Notes: a model not told the origin generated them from the letters alone. 28,736 nucleotides of DNA from Chara braunii (GCA_003427395.1 BFEA01000178.1:367933-396668); one strand, 5' to 3'; positions 1 to 9,208 are shown, counted from the stretch's first letter. Numbers and translations: made by a program.

Positions 1-165
1 AAAAAAAAAAAAAAATGCCTTAAAAAAAATCAAAACAAAAACTATGTGATGCAACATTACAAAACAAGCAACATTTGGCTGAGCATTATCTTCAGATTCT
101 TATTAGAATTTGAGAAAAAAAATAAAAACTATATCGGATTAAAAAAAAAAAGAAAAAAAAAAAAA
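1..165. repeat. A-rich low-complexity tract
   Basis: The window opens with long A runs (1-15, 141-165) broken by short mixed sequence. No coding potential is visible. It could be the poly(A)-like tail of a retroelement lying mostly outside the window, or plain AT-rich spacer; the sequence does not decide. Confidence 0.6.
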
Positions 166-233
166 CTCGTACGGGGCCCCTAGCGTACGAGTACAAGAGT
201 ACGAGTCCGTACTCGTACGAGGGTGCGTACAAG
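166..233. repeat. Cluster of CTCGTAC / GTACGAG inverted iterons
   Basis: Within 68 bp the words CTCGTAC, CGTACGAG, AGTACGAG, GTACTCGTACGAG and GTACAAG recur in both orientations around a GGGGCCCC palindrome. The stretch can fold into several alternative short hairpins. No family is recognised. Confidence 0.6.
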
Positions 234-1689
234 TGGCAATGTAGTTCTATAAAAAATGTTAGGTTTTGTGGTTTTGTTAGGTTTTCACGAATTCAGTGTT
301 TGATTGGTTCCAATGAACCGGTCGTGCGTGCTCATTAAAAAATTAGAAAGAAAGGGGAAAACAGAAGCTAATAACTTACTCCCCTGTATTTGCCTAGTAC
401 CCACTTGTCCTTCCAGGAGGCCGTTCTTCCGAACAGGAGCGCTTAATCAACCGAGTGCAGAAACTTCCCTGCGACCTCACCAGCTATCTTCCAGGAGGCT
501 CGAGTCCATACCTGTTTCCCTTCACTGATCAGAAATATAACAGCGTGGTGAGAGAAGGGTGCTTCGATCGTAATCGGGATTTTAGCCCTAAATGCCGCAA
601 AGAGATCCCATCAAGTCTGCCCAAGCCGCAACCTTACTGTCCAGGTGTACCGCGAGCATCAGGCCCGCTGCTCTGACCAGCGGTACCCACCTACCACTCA
701 GCCCGTCCTCTTGAGTATATGCGAGGATCCATGAAGATTAGCCTAGTCTTCTGGCGAACGGCAATCAGCGAGCTGACTACATGTTTCCCGTCTTCTGGAA
801 CTCCCGTTTCCTCCCCCTGTTTGTATCATCCAGAGGAAAGATGATCGCATGAGTTAGTCCCCACTTCAGTCTCCTCGCCACGGGTCCTTATATCCCTTGC
901 GCACTACTGGCGCATAATCCATATTTTGCTTCCACAGTCCACTCTGACTGAAGCTCTCGATCCGCGAGCATGATGGCTCAATCCTCAGATATCGGGCGCT
1001 CCGAATAGGAACCGGTTGTCACTCTATCATGCGCTAGACCATCTTCGAACGCGGGCCGTCCACTCCGATGGGCCCTTCTGTGATTTGATCAGTCGCTCAT
1101 AAGGGCGAGCGGGATAGACGCGCGCTGACCAAAGGACGGCTTCGTTGAGTACTACATGTCTGCCCATACAACCTGCTTCACAGATAGCGTCCTTCAAGTC
1201 CCATTCAAAGGCTCGATTTGGAGGCGTTTCAGCGTTCATCCATCAGCCAATCCACCTATCCAAACGACGCTGAGTGTGTTGTGCGCGCCACTCCCTCTCA
1301 CCCTATCTCAAATCCTCCTGTCTGAACTGAGCTAAGCGAGACGAACTCCATGTACGCATCCATGTTTCCCTTCATGCCCAGTGTGTCCTCGAACGGGCAT
1401 ACTCTGAGCGCATTCGCGCGAAAGGCTGAGGACGCCCGACTCGCTCCTCCTGTCCACGCCTCCCCCCTTCACTGTCTGCTTTCCCTCGCTGTTACGTGCT
1501 TCCCCACCCTTATCCACTCGCCATCCAAACTTCGGTCTGCGTTGCCTACGCCAGGCACGCTTGCTAAGTCCACCCAAGCCCGAATGAATCCCCCCTTTCT
1601 GCTGATTCGTCATATGTTCCCATAGTGCCCGAAGCTGTAGCCTCCAGGGTCCCAACATAACCAGCGTTTCCAATGTCAGGGCCAATATC
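234..1689. other. Unassigned mixed-composition sequence
   Basis: Only short open frames without recognisable motifs are present on either strand, the longest a minus-strand frame at 1332-1685 whose composition looks random. It may be a worn noncoding part of a retroelement. I see no RNA gene, splice pattern or conserved domain here. Confidence 0.4.
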
Positions 1690-2360
1690 AGGGCCGTAGG
1701 ACCCGTGTGGATACACCAGTATCGGCTACAGGCTCAGCAGTGTCTCCAAGCTGGTCCCAATGCCGAATCAGTGCCGAGCCAATAGACATAGAAAAGTGGT
1801 ACCACTGTGAACAACGCCAATAAACATATCAAGCCTGATCAATGTCAAGCAGCAGTGAACAAATAGATGTTTGTAATGTACCAGTTACCGAATCCTGAAA
1901 ATTAGGAACAACTTGCAGTATGTTGCCCTAGTGCCACGTCCGAGCCGGACCAGCAACCGTACCAGACCGATGTTGAAGACCATACCGTGCAGGAAGTGGT
2001 CCCCACCATTTCCAGACGAACCACCGAACCATAGCAACAAGATCAGACCAACCAGTGTCCATACCAAGGCCAAGAATGCCAAATCCGACGTAGTTGTTTC
2101 GAACTGCAGCGGCCTGTACCGTTACTATACCAGTACTGAATCTGACACAACTGTTCCGAATTTGTGGCAGCCTGCGCCGTTACCATACCAGTTCAATGTC
2201 GAACACCGAACTGTGCAGCAAATGTGTCGTGTCAGTACTGAGCCTGTGACCAAACCAAAGTAGTGGTGTAGGGTGACAGCAATCTGGGCCAAGGTCGAGC
2301 CGACGACGCAACATATCAACCATGCCACCGTAACCAGAAAATCAGTCCCGCCCACTCAAT
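1690..2360. repeat. Degenerate minisatellite-like stretch
   Basis: Words such as CCATACCAGT, CGTACCAG, ACCAGTACTGA and GTGCCGA recur imperfectly. The two clearest units (about 2098-2155 and 2156-2215) repeat in order a CGAA start, a CAGC(G)GCCTG-like block, a CCGTTAC block and a ATACCAGT block. Spacing is about 57-60 bp and strongly degraded. There is no coding signal. Confidence 0.3.
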
Positions 2361-2831
2361 AATCTCCGGGTTATAGTGAGGGTAGTAATCAGACAAATCG
2401 GGCAAAATCAAGCGAGGTTCTATAATTATCGAAAATTCGTACGAATCAATGGACCCATGGTAAATAAATAATTTCTTACTAAAATTCATCTACGATAAAT
2501 TCAGATGAAAATTAATTAAATAACAAATAATCATTTGTTTTCTTTCCTCTTTTTATTTTTAATTCTTTTAGTACTCATTTTTAATTTTTTTATCAGAATT
2601 GACGAAAGTTGAGGGTTCATTTCCCCACCAACTAGTCAGTGTAAAAGAGGCACACCAAGGCCTACTGCCATGCCCTCAATCCGCAACTGGCCAGTTCGCA
2701 AACAGCCTCGGAACAGACAAAAAAGGCAAGTGTCAGGCGTGACAGTTGCGACAGTTCATTTAATTAAATTCAAAGGTTAGTTTCCGCGGTCGATGCAAGG
2801 GATTTTAGGGACCCCCTTCAGACCCCTAATA
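2361..2831. other. AT-rich spacer downstream of the gag relic
   Basis: About 2440-2600 is strongly AT-rich with TTTTATTTTT-type runs. About 2610-2830 is of mixed composition and borders the gag relic. I find no protein motif that would continue the retroelement into pol, so the element appears truncated here. Confidence 0.4.
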
Positions 2832-3487
2832 TTTCCCAACCGTAACGACATGAGTACCCAACGAATCTTAGTAGGAAGTTCGGTTGAGGGACAAATCCTT
2901 ACCATTTCGAGTGGCCGACTGGTCAGCGGCCGACCGACAACGGTCGGTGGGGTTATTTTGGCGAAGGCGACAGAGTTGGTCGATGTAATCATCGACGGTC
3001 TTTTGTGGGCCGAAGGTGGTTGTGATCAGCGTAGCCCACTCGAGGAAGGAGTACAGGGGCTGGCCGCTTAGTTGGCAGTTGGCAACCTCGGTGAGCCACT
3101 AGTGGGCGGCGTTGGTGAGGAGTCATGTACTTGCTATGGGTAGCCAGTGGACGACAATGTTTCCCAACCGTAACGACATGAGTACCCAACGAATCTTAGT
3201 AGGAAGTTCGGTTGAGGGACAAATCCTTACCATTTCGAGTGGCAGACTGGTCAGCGGCCGACCGACAACGGTCGGTGGGGTTATTTTGGCGAAGGCGACA
3301 GAGTTGGTCGATGTAATCATCAACGCTCTTTTGTGGGCCGAAGGTGGTTGTGATCAGCGTAGCCCACTCGAGGAAGGAGTACGGGGGTTGGCCGCTTAGT
3401 TGGCGGTTGGCAACCTCGGTGAGCCACTAGTGGGCGGCGTTGGTGAGGAGTCATGTACTTGCTATGGGTAGCCAGTGGACGACGGGG
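2832..3487. repeat. 328-bp tandem duplication inside gag relic
   Basis: Copy 1 (2832-3159) and copy 2 (3160-3487) match base for base except for six substitutions that I count by eye, plus the short junction. Both begin TTTCCCAACCGTAACG and end GCCAGTGGACGAC. The unit length is not a multiple of three, so the duplication also shifts the gag frame. The near identity says it is far younger than the surrounding decay, or is an assembly duplication. Confidence 0.9.
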
Positions 3488-4295
3488 ACGGTGTGGAGAT
3501 AGAAGGCTTATTGGAGTTGGTTGAAGAAGAGAGATACATCCTCATTGCGGTTACCGGAAAAGGTTGGGATGTTGTTGGCCTGAAAGGAGCGGGGGATTGC
3601 GCTATAACTAGGGACGTGGGCAGCAAGTGCGTTGAAGTCGAGGGTGGGTGCAGCGTCAACGTGGTGGGTGAAGTCCTTTTGGGGGTTTGTTGGGAGGAGG
3701 GCGTTTGGGGGATGTTGAGGGAGAGCGGGGTGTGACATGGCGGTTACCTGGGAGTAGGTGAGCATCTAAAGAGAGGTGATCATGGATGAGGTAGAGATGG
3801 GTTGTGCGAGGGGAGGTGTGGGTATGGATTGGGTGCCGAGGGGACGGGGCGGCAATTGGGCAATGAGAGGGGTGGAGGAGGGAGGAGGTGGATGGGACAG
3901 GCCGGTGGTGGCCGTTGGGATGGGGGTGGTGGAGGCTGGGGTGGCGGATGGCCCGGCGGTGGAAGTGGAGGTAGAAGCGGTCGAGGCGGGGGTGGGAGTG
4001 GGGAGAGGAGGACATGGGGGCAAACTAGAACCCGATGTGGAAGTGTGGATCGTCGTAGTGACTACTTAGATGAAAGGAATCGATGTTTGTGCCATGTTAT
4101 CTGTCCGGCTGGAGAGGCTGGAGATGGAGGTGGAGGGCACGGATAGTGTCTTGCACGAATTGCATCATGGTGAGTAGGAGGTGTTGGTGGGGTTGACTGC
4201 AGGTGCAGGTTGGAAGCCGTAAAGTCAGGAAGGAGGCTGTCCATAGATGCGGTGTCAATGGCGCTCATGTTGATGCTTGAGCAACCGTCCGCCAT
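2832..4295 (-). pseudogene. Decayed LTR-retrotransposon gag relic
   Basis: Read on the minus strand, a possible start (MADGCSSINMSAI) lies near 4295. A Pro/Ser/Thr-rich region follows (4023-3766), then in the same frame after an in-frame TAG a segment ending IPTFSGNRNEDVSLFFNQLQ (3765-3508). The P-x-FSG...V-x-x-FF pattern is typical of the start of the retrotransposon gag capsid domain. Past a stop, further gag-like words appear: WLTEVAN, FLEWATLITTTFGPQKSVDD and QLCRLRQN. Several stops, at least one frameshift between 4062 and 4023 and a 328-bp duplication make it non-functional. No zinc knuckle, protease or RT follows below 2832, so only a gag fragment remains. It is not the same copy or orientation as the Ty3 element at the right end. 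The family call rests on motif pattern alone. Confidence 0.6.
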
Positions 4296-5381
4296 TGTCG
4301 AGGGAGAGGCCGGGGGCGAGGAAGTAGAAGTAGTGGTGGAGGCAGAGGTTGCAGTGGTGTCCTCAGCGGCCCAGGCGGCGGCGCGTAGAGAAGTCTTGGT
4401 GCGGCGGGTCGTGGAAGAGAAGAAGATGTGTGAATTTTGTCGATTTTTTTATATTGAATTGAATTTTTAATGCATTTTTAAAGGAAAAACTTGAAAAATT
4501 ATAGGGGAATTAATTGAAATTGGATATTGAAAAAAATATTTTTTTTAACTTTATTTTTTATTTTAAATCAGGTAGAGAATCTCGATGTGACCCTTCGGCA
4601 AAAGTTGTTCAGTTTGATTTTCTGCATAATATAATTTTTTTTCGGAGTTTTTGAATCTTTTTAATTTTTTATTTTTGCTAGGACCTTCCTTGGTCCTTGC
4701 ACGGCCGGGCCGTCCGGGAAAATAGGGTGACCTGGGTGACCTGACTGGTAGCCTAGACTTTTTTATGAATTTGTGGTTATTTTAATAAATCTAAATAAAA
4801 ATAAATAAAAAATATTATTTTTAATCAATTTAAAACGAATTTAATTATTTAAATAGATTTGAAGCGAATTGAATTGATTTCAACGAATTTAATTAGATTT
4901 TAATGGATTTGAAAAAAAAAATTAATTTACACGAATTTAGTTAATTTTTAAAATGGATTTAAACGAGTTTGATTAATTTTAATAAATTTGATTATTTTTT
5001 AATGAATTCAAAAAGAATTTAATTAATTTAAATGAATTAAATTAATTTAAATATATTTAATTAAATTTTAATTGATTAAAAAAATAATTAATTTAAATAT
5101 ATTTAATTAAATTGTAAACGAATTTAATAATTTTAAATAGATTTTAAAAATAATTAGTTTAAACAAATTTAATTGATTTTCAACGAATGTAATTAGTTTT
5201 AAATATCGAATATGGACTAAAGCTAATTTAAAATTTAAATTATTTTAGTATTAAGTAATGGATTTTAAGTTAATTGAAGTAATTGCCGAGAAATTTTGAA
5301 AAAGGAACTATGATTTGCAAAACAATTGGGAGAGAAATGAGAAAGGACTTTAAGAAAAGAAAAAAAAATAATAGGATTTGG
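4296..5381. other. AT-rich degenerate repeat spacer
   Basis: From about 4750 to 5240 the sequence is a run of imperfect words such as GAATTTAATTAATTT, AAATGGATTT and AAACGAATTT in irregular array, like a degraded AT-rich satellite. The flanks are plain AT-rich spacer. It may include the worn 5' region of the gag element, but no LTR ends or primer site are seen. Confidence 0.45.
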
Positions 5382-5393
5382 TGTCGGTACGAA

Positions 5394-5409
5394 TACCCTT
5401 ACAAGGGTA
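5394..5409 (+). repeat. Subterminal near-palindrome, plus copy
   Basis: TACCCTTACAAGGGTA is a 7-bp stem around a 2-nt centre, twelve bases inside the element end. The same word occurs at 16072-16087 in the inner copy, so it is a conserved terminal feature and possibly an integrase or transposase binding site. Confidence 0.7.
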
Positions 5410-5669
5410 TCCGCCCTGGTTTTTGCGTGATCTCTCTTTTTATTGGTGACTGTGAAGCCGACGTAGTTGTCGGCCAAATTTTTATTTTTGATTAAACTAG
5501 GTTTAAAAAGATTTTGTCTCTTGATTGGTGCGCTTGTCTGTGACTTGTGCTTACATGCGGAGGACGGCATCAACAACAATGTGATTTTGAAAACGTTTCA
5601 GTAGATCTGCACGTCGCGCAGTATCCGTTTATTTAGGTGTCGGTTGATGCTAGACTCAACCTTGGGGCC

Positions 5670-5725
5670 TAGCATTGTTGGTTAGAGCGTCGAACTTTCA
5701 TCAGAGAGATTCAGGGATCGAGATC
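5670..5725 (+). repeat. tRNA-like relic with A-box and B-box resemblance
   Basis: TAGCATTGTTGG then TTAGAGCGTCGAACTTTCA resembles the D arm and anticodon region of a tRNA, and GGATCGAGATC about 45 bp downstream resembles a B box. The anticodon and T stems do not close properly, so it is not a working tRNA. The homologous stretch of the inner copy (near 15637-15695) is further degraded. It may be an old polymerase III promoter or tRNA-derived insertion, or chance. Confidence 0.3.
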
Positions 5726-5798
5726 GAGCGGCAACGACGCGGGGATATCAGAGTAGCGCGTAGGGACCGAAGGGTTGAGGGCCCGACGGGGCTATCCC

Positions 5799-5919
5799 CC
5801 TTGGTTTTGCCGTCGGCGGTGTTAGAACGGTGCTAGCGTTTTCTTTCCCCTCGTTCATCATATTCTGACGATTAAAAAGTTCTAGCACCGTTCTAACACC
5901 GCCGACGGCAAAACCAAGG
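5799..5919. repeat. Perfect 38-bp foldback
   Basis: Arms 5799-5836 and 5882-5919 are exact reverse complements over 38 bases, separated by 45 bases. The left arm begins CCTTGGTTTTGCCGTCGG. The inner copy has only the one arm (CCTTGGTTTTGACATCGG on its own strand), so the inverted second arm is specific to the outer copy. It could be a small foldback/MITE-like insertion or a template-switch inverted duplication. Confidence 0.9.
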
Positions 5920-6571
5920 TCGAAGGCCTTGAGCAAACGCCTCTTTTTCGTTGACCTATAGGTTCCTTGCGTGTTCGGGATGCTGGCAAAATTCCTCTAT
6001 CCCGTTTGTCTTAAAACACGGATCGAGGAGATCAACGTGAATGTGAGCCCGTGGGCGATCAACCCACGAGACAGAGGAAGTTAAGTGGGCGGAACCCTTT
6101 TGTGGGTGCGTCGTCTGCCAACCACGATCTGCTGTGACAGTTCTGAGTGTGAGCAATGCCTAGGAAGAGCAGTCCGGGGCTTCTGTGGGGAGACCGTTGC
6201 AGCGGCCGCTCATCTGTGGAGCCTCATTTGAATATCTGCTACTGCCATCAAAATCTGCACCGGAACTTGCTTCCTCTGGGCCGACGCTACAAGCTCCACG
6301 GCAGGTCTGGGGCCTCCTGCTTGTTGGGGCATTGGGCTGGCTAGGACAGCCAAGTAGAGGTCACTGGCTACGACGCTATTGCACGGACGGGGAGGCTCGC
6401 AATGATGCAGCGTTTGTCGAAGCTGGGCTACTAGGGACGACAGACTAATCGAACCGTCCAGTGGCCGGCCCCTTGTGAGGTGATCTGCGAGGCTTGCTGG
6501 AGCGGCTAGGAAGACCGTTGTGCTAAGGCACTAGCATATCAGAGTTGGGGAGAGGCGTGGCAACGGACATC

Positions 6572-6676
6572 GGGCGTTAAGACAGTGAGGCGAGGTAGCG
6601 GGCAACGGGCGCTAAGACAGTGAGGCGAGGCAGCGAGCGATGGGCGCCAGCGAAGTGAAGCGGGGCAGTAAAGAGG
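6572..6676 (+). repeat. Three 35-bp tandem units
   Basis: Units start at 6572, 6607 and 6642 with GGGCGTTAAGACAGTGAGG, GGGCGCTAAGACAGTGAGG and GGGCGCCAGCGAAGTGAAG. The corresponding part of the inner copy holds a single related word on the minus strand, so this is a local expansion in the outer copy. Confidence 0.75.
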
Positions 6677-6769
6677 GTGGATGGATCCAGACAGGGGTCG
6701 GACCGGGTACATTTGGGAGCAGGCGATGAAGATGGCGGAGAAGGAGAGTGAGAGGGGATGGCAAAGAAT

Positions 6770-7175
6770 GAACTACTTGCCCAATCCTTGACGGAATCAG
6801 GCGGAGTAAGAGCCGAATTTGAAACTTTTGGGACGGGCGATGGGCGAATCCAAAATTGAAGTTAGTTCTAGCTAAAAGTTAGTAGATTAGGCGCTACTAA
6901 GAAAACGGGGTGCGCACGGACTGTCGAAGAGAGAAGGTATGGTGAGGGAGAAGACTGATAGCGCACTCGATTCTTAACAGAATCGGGTGCGGAAGGAGGC
7001 GATCCGGGGGGTTTCAGGGTGGGTTACCCCGGATCTGGAGTCGGATTAGTACAAGGGTTAATATTAGAGGAGTAAGGAAGAAGAAGTAGTGGGCGAGATA
7101 TTGCAGAAGAGAAAAGCAGGAACGAGGAGAGTGAAATCCACATGACTTGCTCGTTTCTCAACGAAAACGAGCGAG
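6770..7175 (+). repeat. Three ~185-bp-spaced hairpins with differing stems
   Basis: Hairpins lie at 6779-6802 (loop TTGAC), 6963-6990 (GCACTCGATTC / GAATCGGGTGC around TTAACA) and 7149-7172 (GCTCGTTTC / GAAAACGAGC around TCAAC). Loop starts are 186 and 184 bases apart. The second and third are well paired (10 of 11; 9 pairs with one bulge), while the first is partly decayed. Stem sequences differ from unit to unit yet stay self-complementary, and sequence after each hairpin is weakly alike. Confidence 0.55.
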
Positions 7176-7550
7176 TGAAGATCGGATTTTGGGGTTTCCA
7201 ATCAAGGCGAATCTGATTACGTGGTTAGATTGGCAAGATACTGAGTGATCTTACCGCTGTATGAGTAGAGGGCTGCACGGACATGGAGGTATGGCGGGGG
7301 TGAAAAAAAACTTTAAGCACCTTGCACGATATTTTATAAAAAAAATACCTTATGAAGAGACAAACTAAAGATTTTTAGGCGCAGCGTATCTGACGGTGAT
7401 CCTAGGTCGGCGAAGAAGTGAACGAATCTTGCTGGCCAACATGCATGAGCTGCTCACGAAGAAGGAGGGTGGCAAGGTGTCGATGCACCTAGCCTCGTCT
7501 TAGCGGAAGATTCATTCGATTTTTATCTGTCTTTTTTTTTGGGAGCAACG

Positions 7551-7925
7551 TGAGGCAAGCCACGAGGTTTGGAGACTTACCCGTTGGCCGGTGTGCTGCT
7601 CATACCAAGAGGTGCATCTGGCTGCATGCCAACGAGAGATTCCTTCGATGTTGCAGTCATGACGATTGCTTTCGCGGATCGTTATCGTTGCTTGTTTCCC
7701 GATAAGAAGTATCTACTGCAAATTCATCATGGTTTTCCCCTTGTTTCTCGTGGTTGCTGGTTGTGTGTCTGATTTTGGATTCAACGCGGGTTCCGCGTTG
7801 AATTATTCGATGCCTGTTGAATCCGCGTTGAATCCCTATTGAAACGCCCATTGGACGGGTATAAACAGGGTCCAGGATGATTTTTTTCCTAGGCTAAACA
7901 TAATCCAGAAAAATATATATATATG
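7551..7925. other. Unassigned stretch with an 11-bp hairpin
   Basis: No protein motif is visible. At 7779-7803 ATTCAACGCGG and CCGCGTTGAAT form a perfect 11-bp stem around GTT, and GTTGAATCC recurs downstream near 7816 and 7829. This may be the last part of the outer element's 5' section or the first part of the insertion that carries the LINE. Confidence 0.4.
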
Positions 7926-7932
7926 TTTGTGA

Positions 7933-7985
<53 letters not shown>

Positions 7986-8139
7986 TGTTCCGGATGAGTC
8001 GGTGAAACTCCGACGAAACAGTTTGTCACAGCCCCTCGTTTGTTGTCCTCTTCTCTCTCTCTGCCTACGGTTTACCGGGCAGTTCTATTTGTGACGATAT
8101 ATAGGGTTGTAGATCTTTTTGAGGACTACAACCCTATAT
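7926..8139. repeat. Direct repeat, (AT)n tract and terminal hairpin next to LINE 3' end
   Basis: TTTGTGACGATATAT occurs at 7926-7940 and at 8088-8102. In the first copy an (AT)n tract (7935-7981) separates it from AGGGTTGT (7981-7988), while in the second ATAGGGTTGT follows directly, so the two are one word with a microsatellite expansion. At 8099-8139 ATATAGGGTTGTAG and CTACAACCCTATAT form a perfect 14-bp hairpin with a 13-base loop. On the minus strand this block lies just past the LINE relic's last codons and could be its 3' untranslated tail. Confidence 0.7.
7982..8034 (+). ncRNA. Candidate hammerhead ribozyme motif
   Basis: The plus strand folds into a three-way junction. Helix I pairs GGGTTGT (7982-7988) with ACAGCCC (8028-8034), 7 pairs with one G-U. 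Helix II pairs GTCGG (7998-8002) with CCGAC (8010-8014) around TGAAACT. Helix III is short, ACA (8018-8020) with TGT (8024-8026) around GTT. Junction strands are CGGATGA (7991-7997) and GAAA (8015-8018), against hammerhead CUGAUGA and GAAA, and the predicted cleavage is after C8027 in a GTC triplet. Two deviations matter: the second base of CUGAUGA is G, and two extra bases (7989-7990) separate helix I from the core. Very short helix III is known for hammerheads of Penelope-like retroelements and retrozymes. Activity may be lost; the fold itself is clear. Confidence 0.6.
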
Positions 8140-8165
8140 TTTTATTTTTTGTTGTTTGAGTATAT

Positions 8166-9033
8166 TTAAAAAAAATCAAAAACATAAACACAATGCCTAT
8201 TGGCCTCCAAGTTGTGGCAACCTTTAGGAGATATTCTCAGTTCTGCGGTTGTCTTCCAGCGATAAAAGTGATTTTCCAGATGTGTTGAATCTGCCAGAAT
8301 CCCCGTTCCAACCACGTGATCCAGCGAGTATCCTGTGTCATCAGGGTCCATGGTTTATTGACTGGGCCTTTCAGCCATTGGTTGCGGAAGAGGGGCTGGA
8401 GCAAGACTTCCTCTTTGATGGTTGGGCTTCGAACTTTGGCCGGGAAGATCTCTCACCAGATCCTGATGAGATACATCCAGTACTCTGAGCGATTTGGCAG
8501 CGATGGCTGTTGTTGCTGGCCCATCCGGTGGGCAATGTTGCGGGTCACCCAGGATTTCGACATTATCCAAAAGAGGCCTTACATATTATAGAGTGGCGGC
8601 TTTGGGCAGCTATCTGGTCCTTTGCGGGGCCGGCGTGGTCCAGGGCAGTCATGGTTGTACCCGCAGTTTGACGATCCACTTTGTTTAAAGGCCCTTGGTT
8701 TGGATGGCCGGATCGAGGACTGCCAATCCACCTTTGCCCTTTGGTTGGATAAGATGTGACCAAGCCACCTTGGGTATGAAGTGCTGTGACACGGGGTTCC
8801 CAGTCCATAGGTAAGCAGTAACTCGCCATTTGACATTTGTAACCATGTTGTCTTTTGGCGTCCAGATGGTAGTTGTGTACCACACCATGTTGTCTTCTAG
8901 CACCAACGCCCTTCCAAATACCGACGTGTAGGTGCTGGACCATGTGTCCATTTTGCGTATCATCTTCGTCAGCATCTCCGGTGCCATAGCCTGGTCCGGG
9001 CCTGTATCTGCGAGCTTAATTCCCAGATAGCGC
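8166..9033 (-). pseudogene. LINE ORF2 relic, 3' part (RT C-terminus onward)
   Basis: On the minus strand the frame starts at the inner element's edge with RYLGIKLADTGP, the classic motif after the LINE RT domain. It runs through WSSTYTSVFGRALVLEDN, a trio of short V-x-W segments and KGKGGLAVLDPAIQTKGL, the usual non-LTR 'thumb/connection' pattern. The same frame continues to about 8166 but is crossed by stops (first at 8685-8687, then several to 8570, and one near 8352). It lacks its upstream half, which lies at 16104-18660. Removing 9034-16099 with one 4-bp duplicate places these two halves in one frame, so they are a single LINE copy. Confidence 0.8.
9030..9033. repeat. Target-site duplication, left side (GCGC)
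   Basis: GCGC abuts the TGTCGAG end of the inner element. Its partner GTGC (16100-16103) abuts the other end; the single difference is C to T in a CpG. Deleting the element plus one copy joins the LINE frame. Confidence 0.65.
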
Positions 9034-9196
9034 TGTCGAGCGCATCGGTCCGGCACCGCATGGGGCAGCGCGGGACCCTCCCGGCCGCGTCACGCAGTAG
9101 TTGGTCTAAATCCTCGTCACGAATATACATGGAGCTTCCGCAAGCCGCTCCGGCCGAGTGCGCCAGCCATACCTCTCGCGAGCCCCTACGATAGGA

Positions 9197-9208
9197 NAGG
9201 GCCTACNN
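9197..9208. other. Ambiguous bases (assembly uncertainty)
   Basis: N at 9197 and NN at 9207-9208 are the only ambiguous bases. The other copy reads through this spot near 23770, so they are base-call doubts rather than a gap. Confidence 0.95.

Larger units (their letters stand above)
5382..7550 (+). mobile_element. 5' part of the outer element copy
   Basis: This is collinear with the reverse complement of about 13800-16099. Shared anchors include the terminal TACCCTTACAAGGGTA near-palindrome with GGTATCCGCCCTGG, GTCCGTTTATTTAGG, a CCCCCTTGGTTTTG block, TTAAAACACGG followed by TCGAGGA and TCAACGTG, and CGACAGACTAA. Divergence is high with many small indels, and GATTCATTCGAT near 7509 is the last anchor I trust. 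No protein is encoded. The 3' boundary, where the LINE and its flanking sequence begin, is uncertain between about 7550 and 7900. Confidence 0.6.

Noticed and set aside
1332-1685. 117-residue minus-strand reading frame as a gene
   Set aside because: Low-complexity, charged composition with no motif and an overlapping open frame on the other strand; typical of chance.
3766-4023. Pro/Ser/Thr-rich minus-strand frame as a mucin-like or cell-wall protein
   Set aside because: It is in frame with the FSG-containing gag segment and fits the low-complexity N-terminal part of gag.
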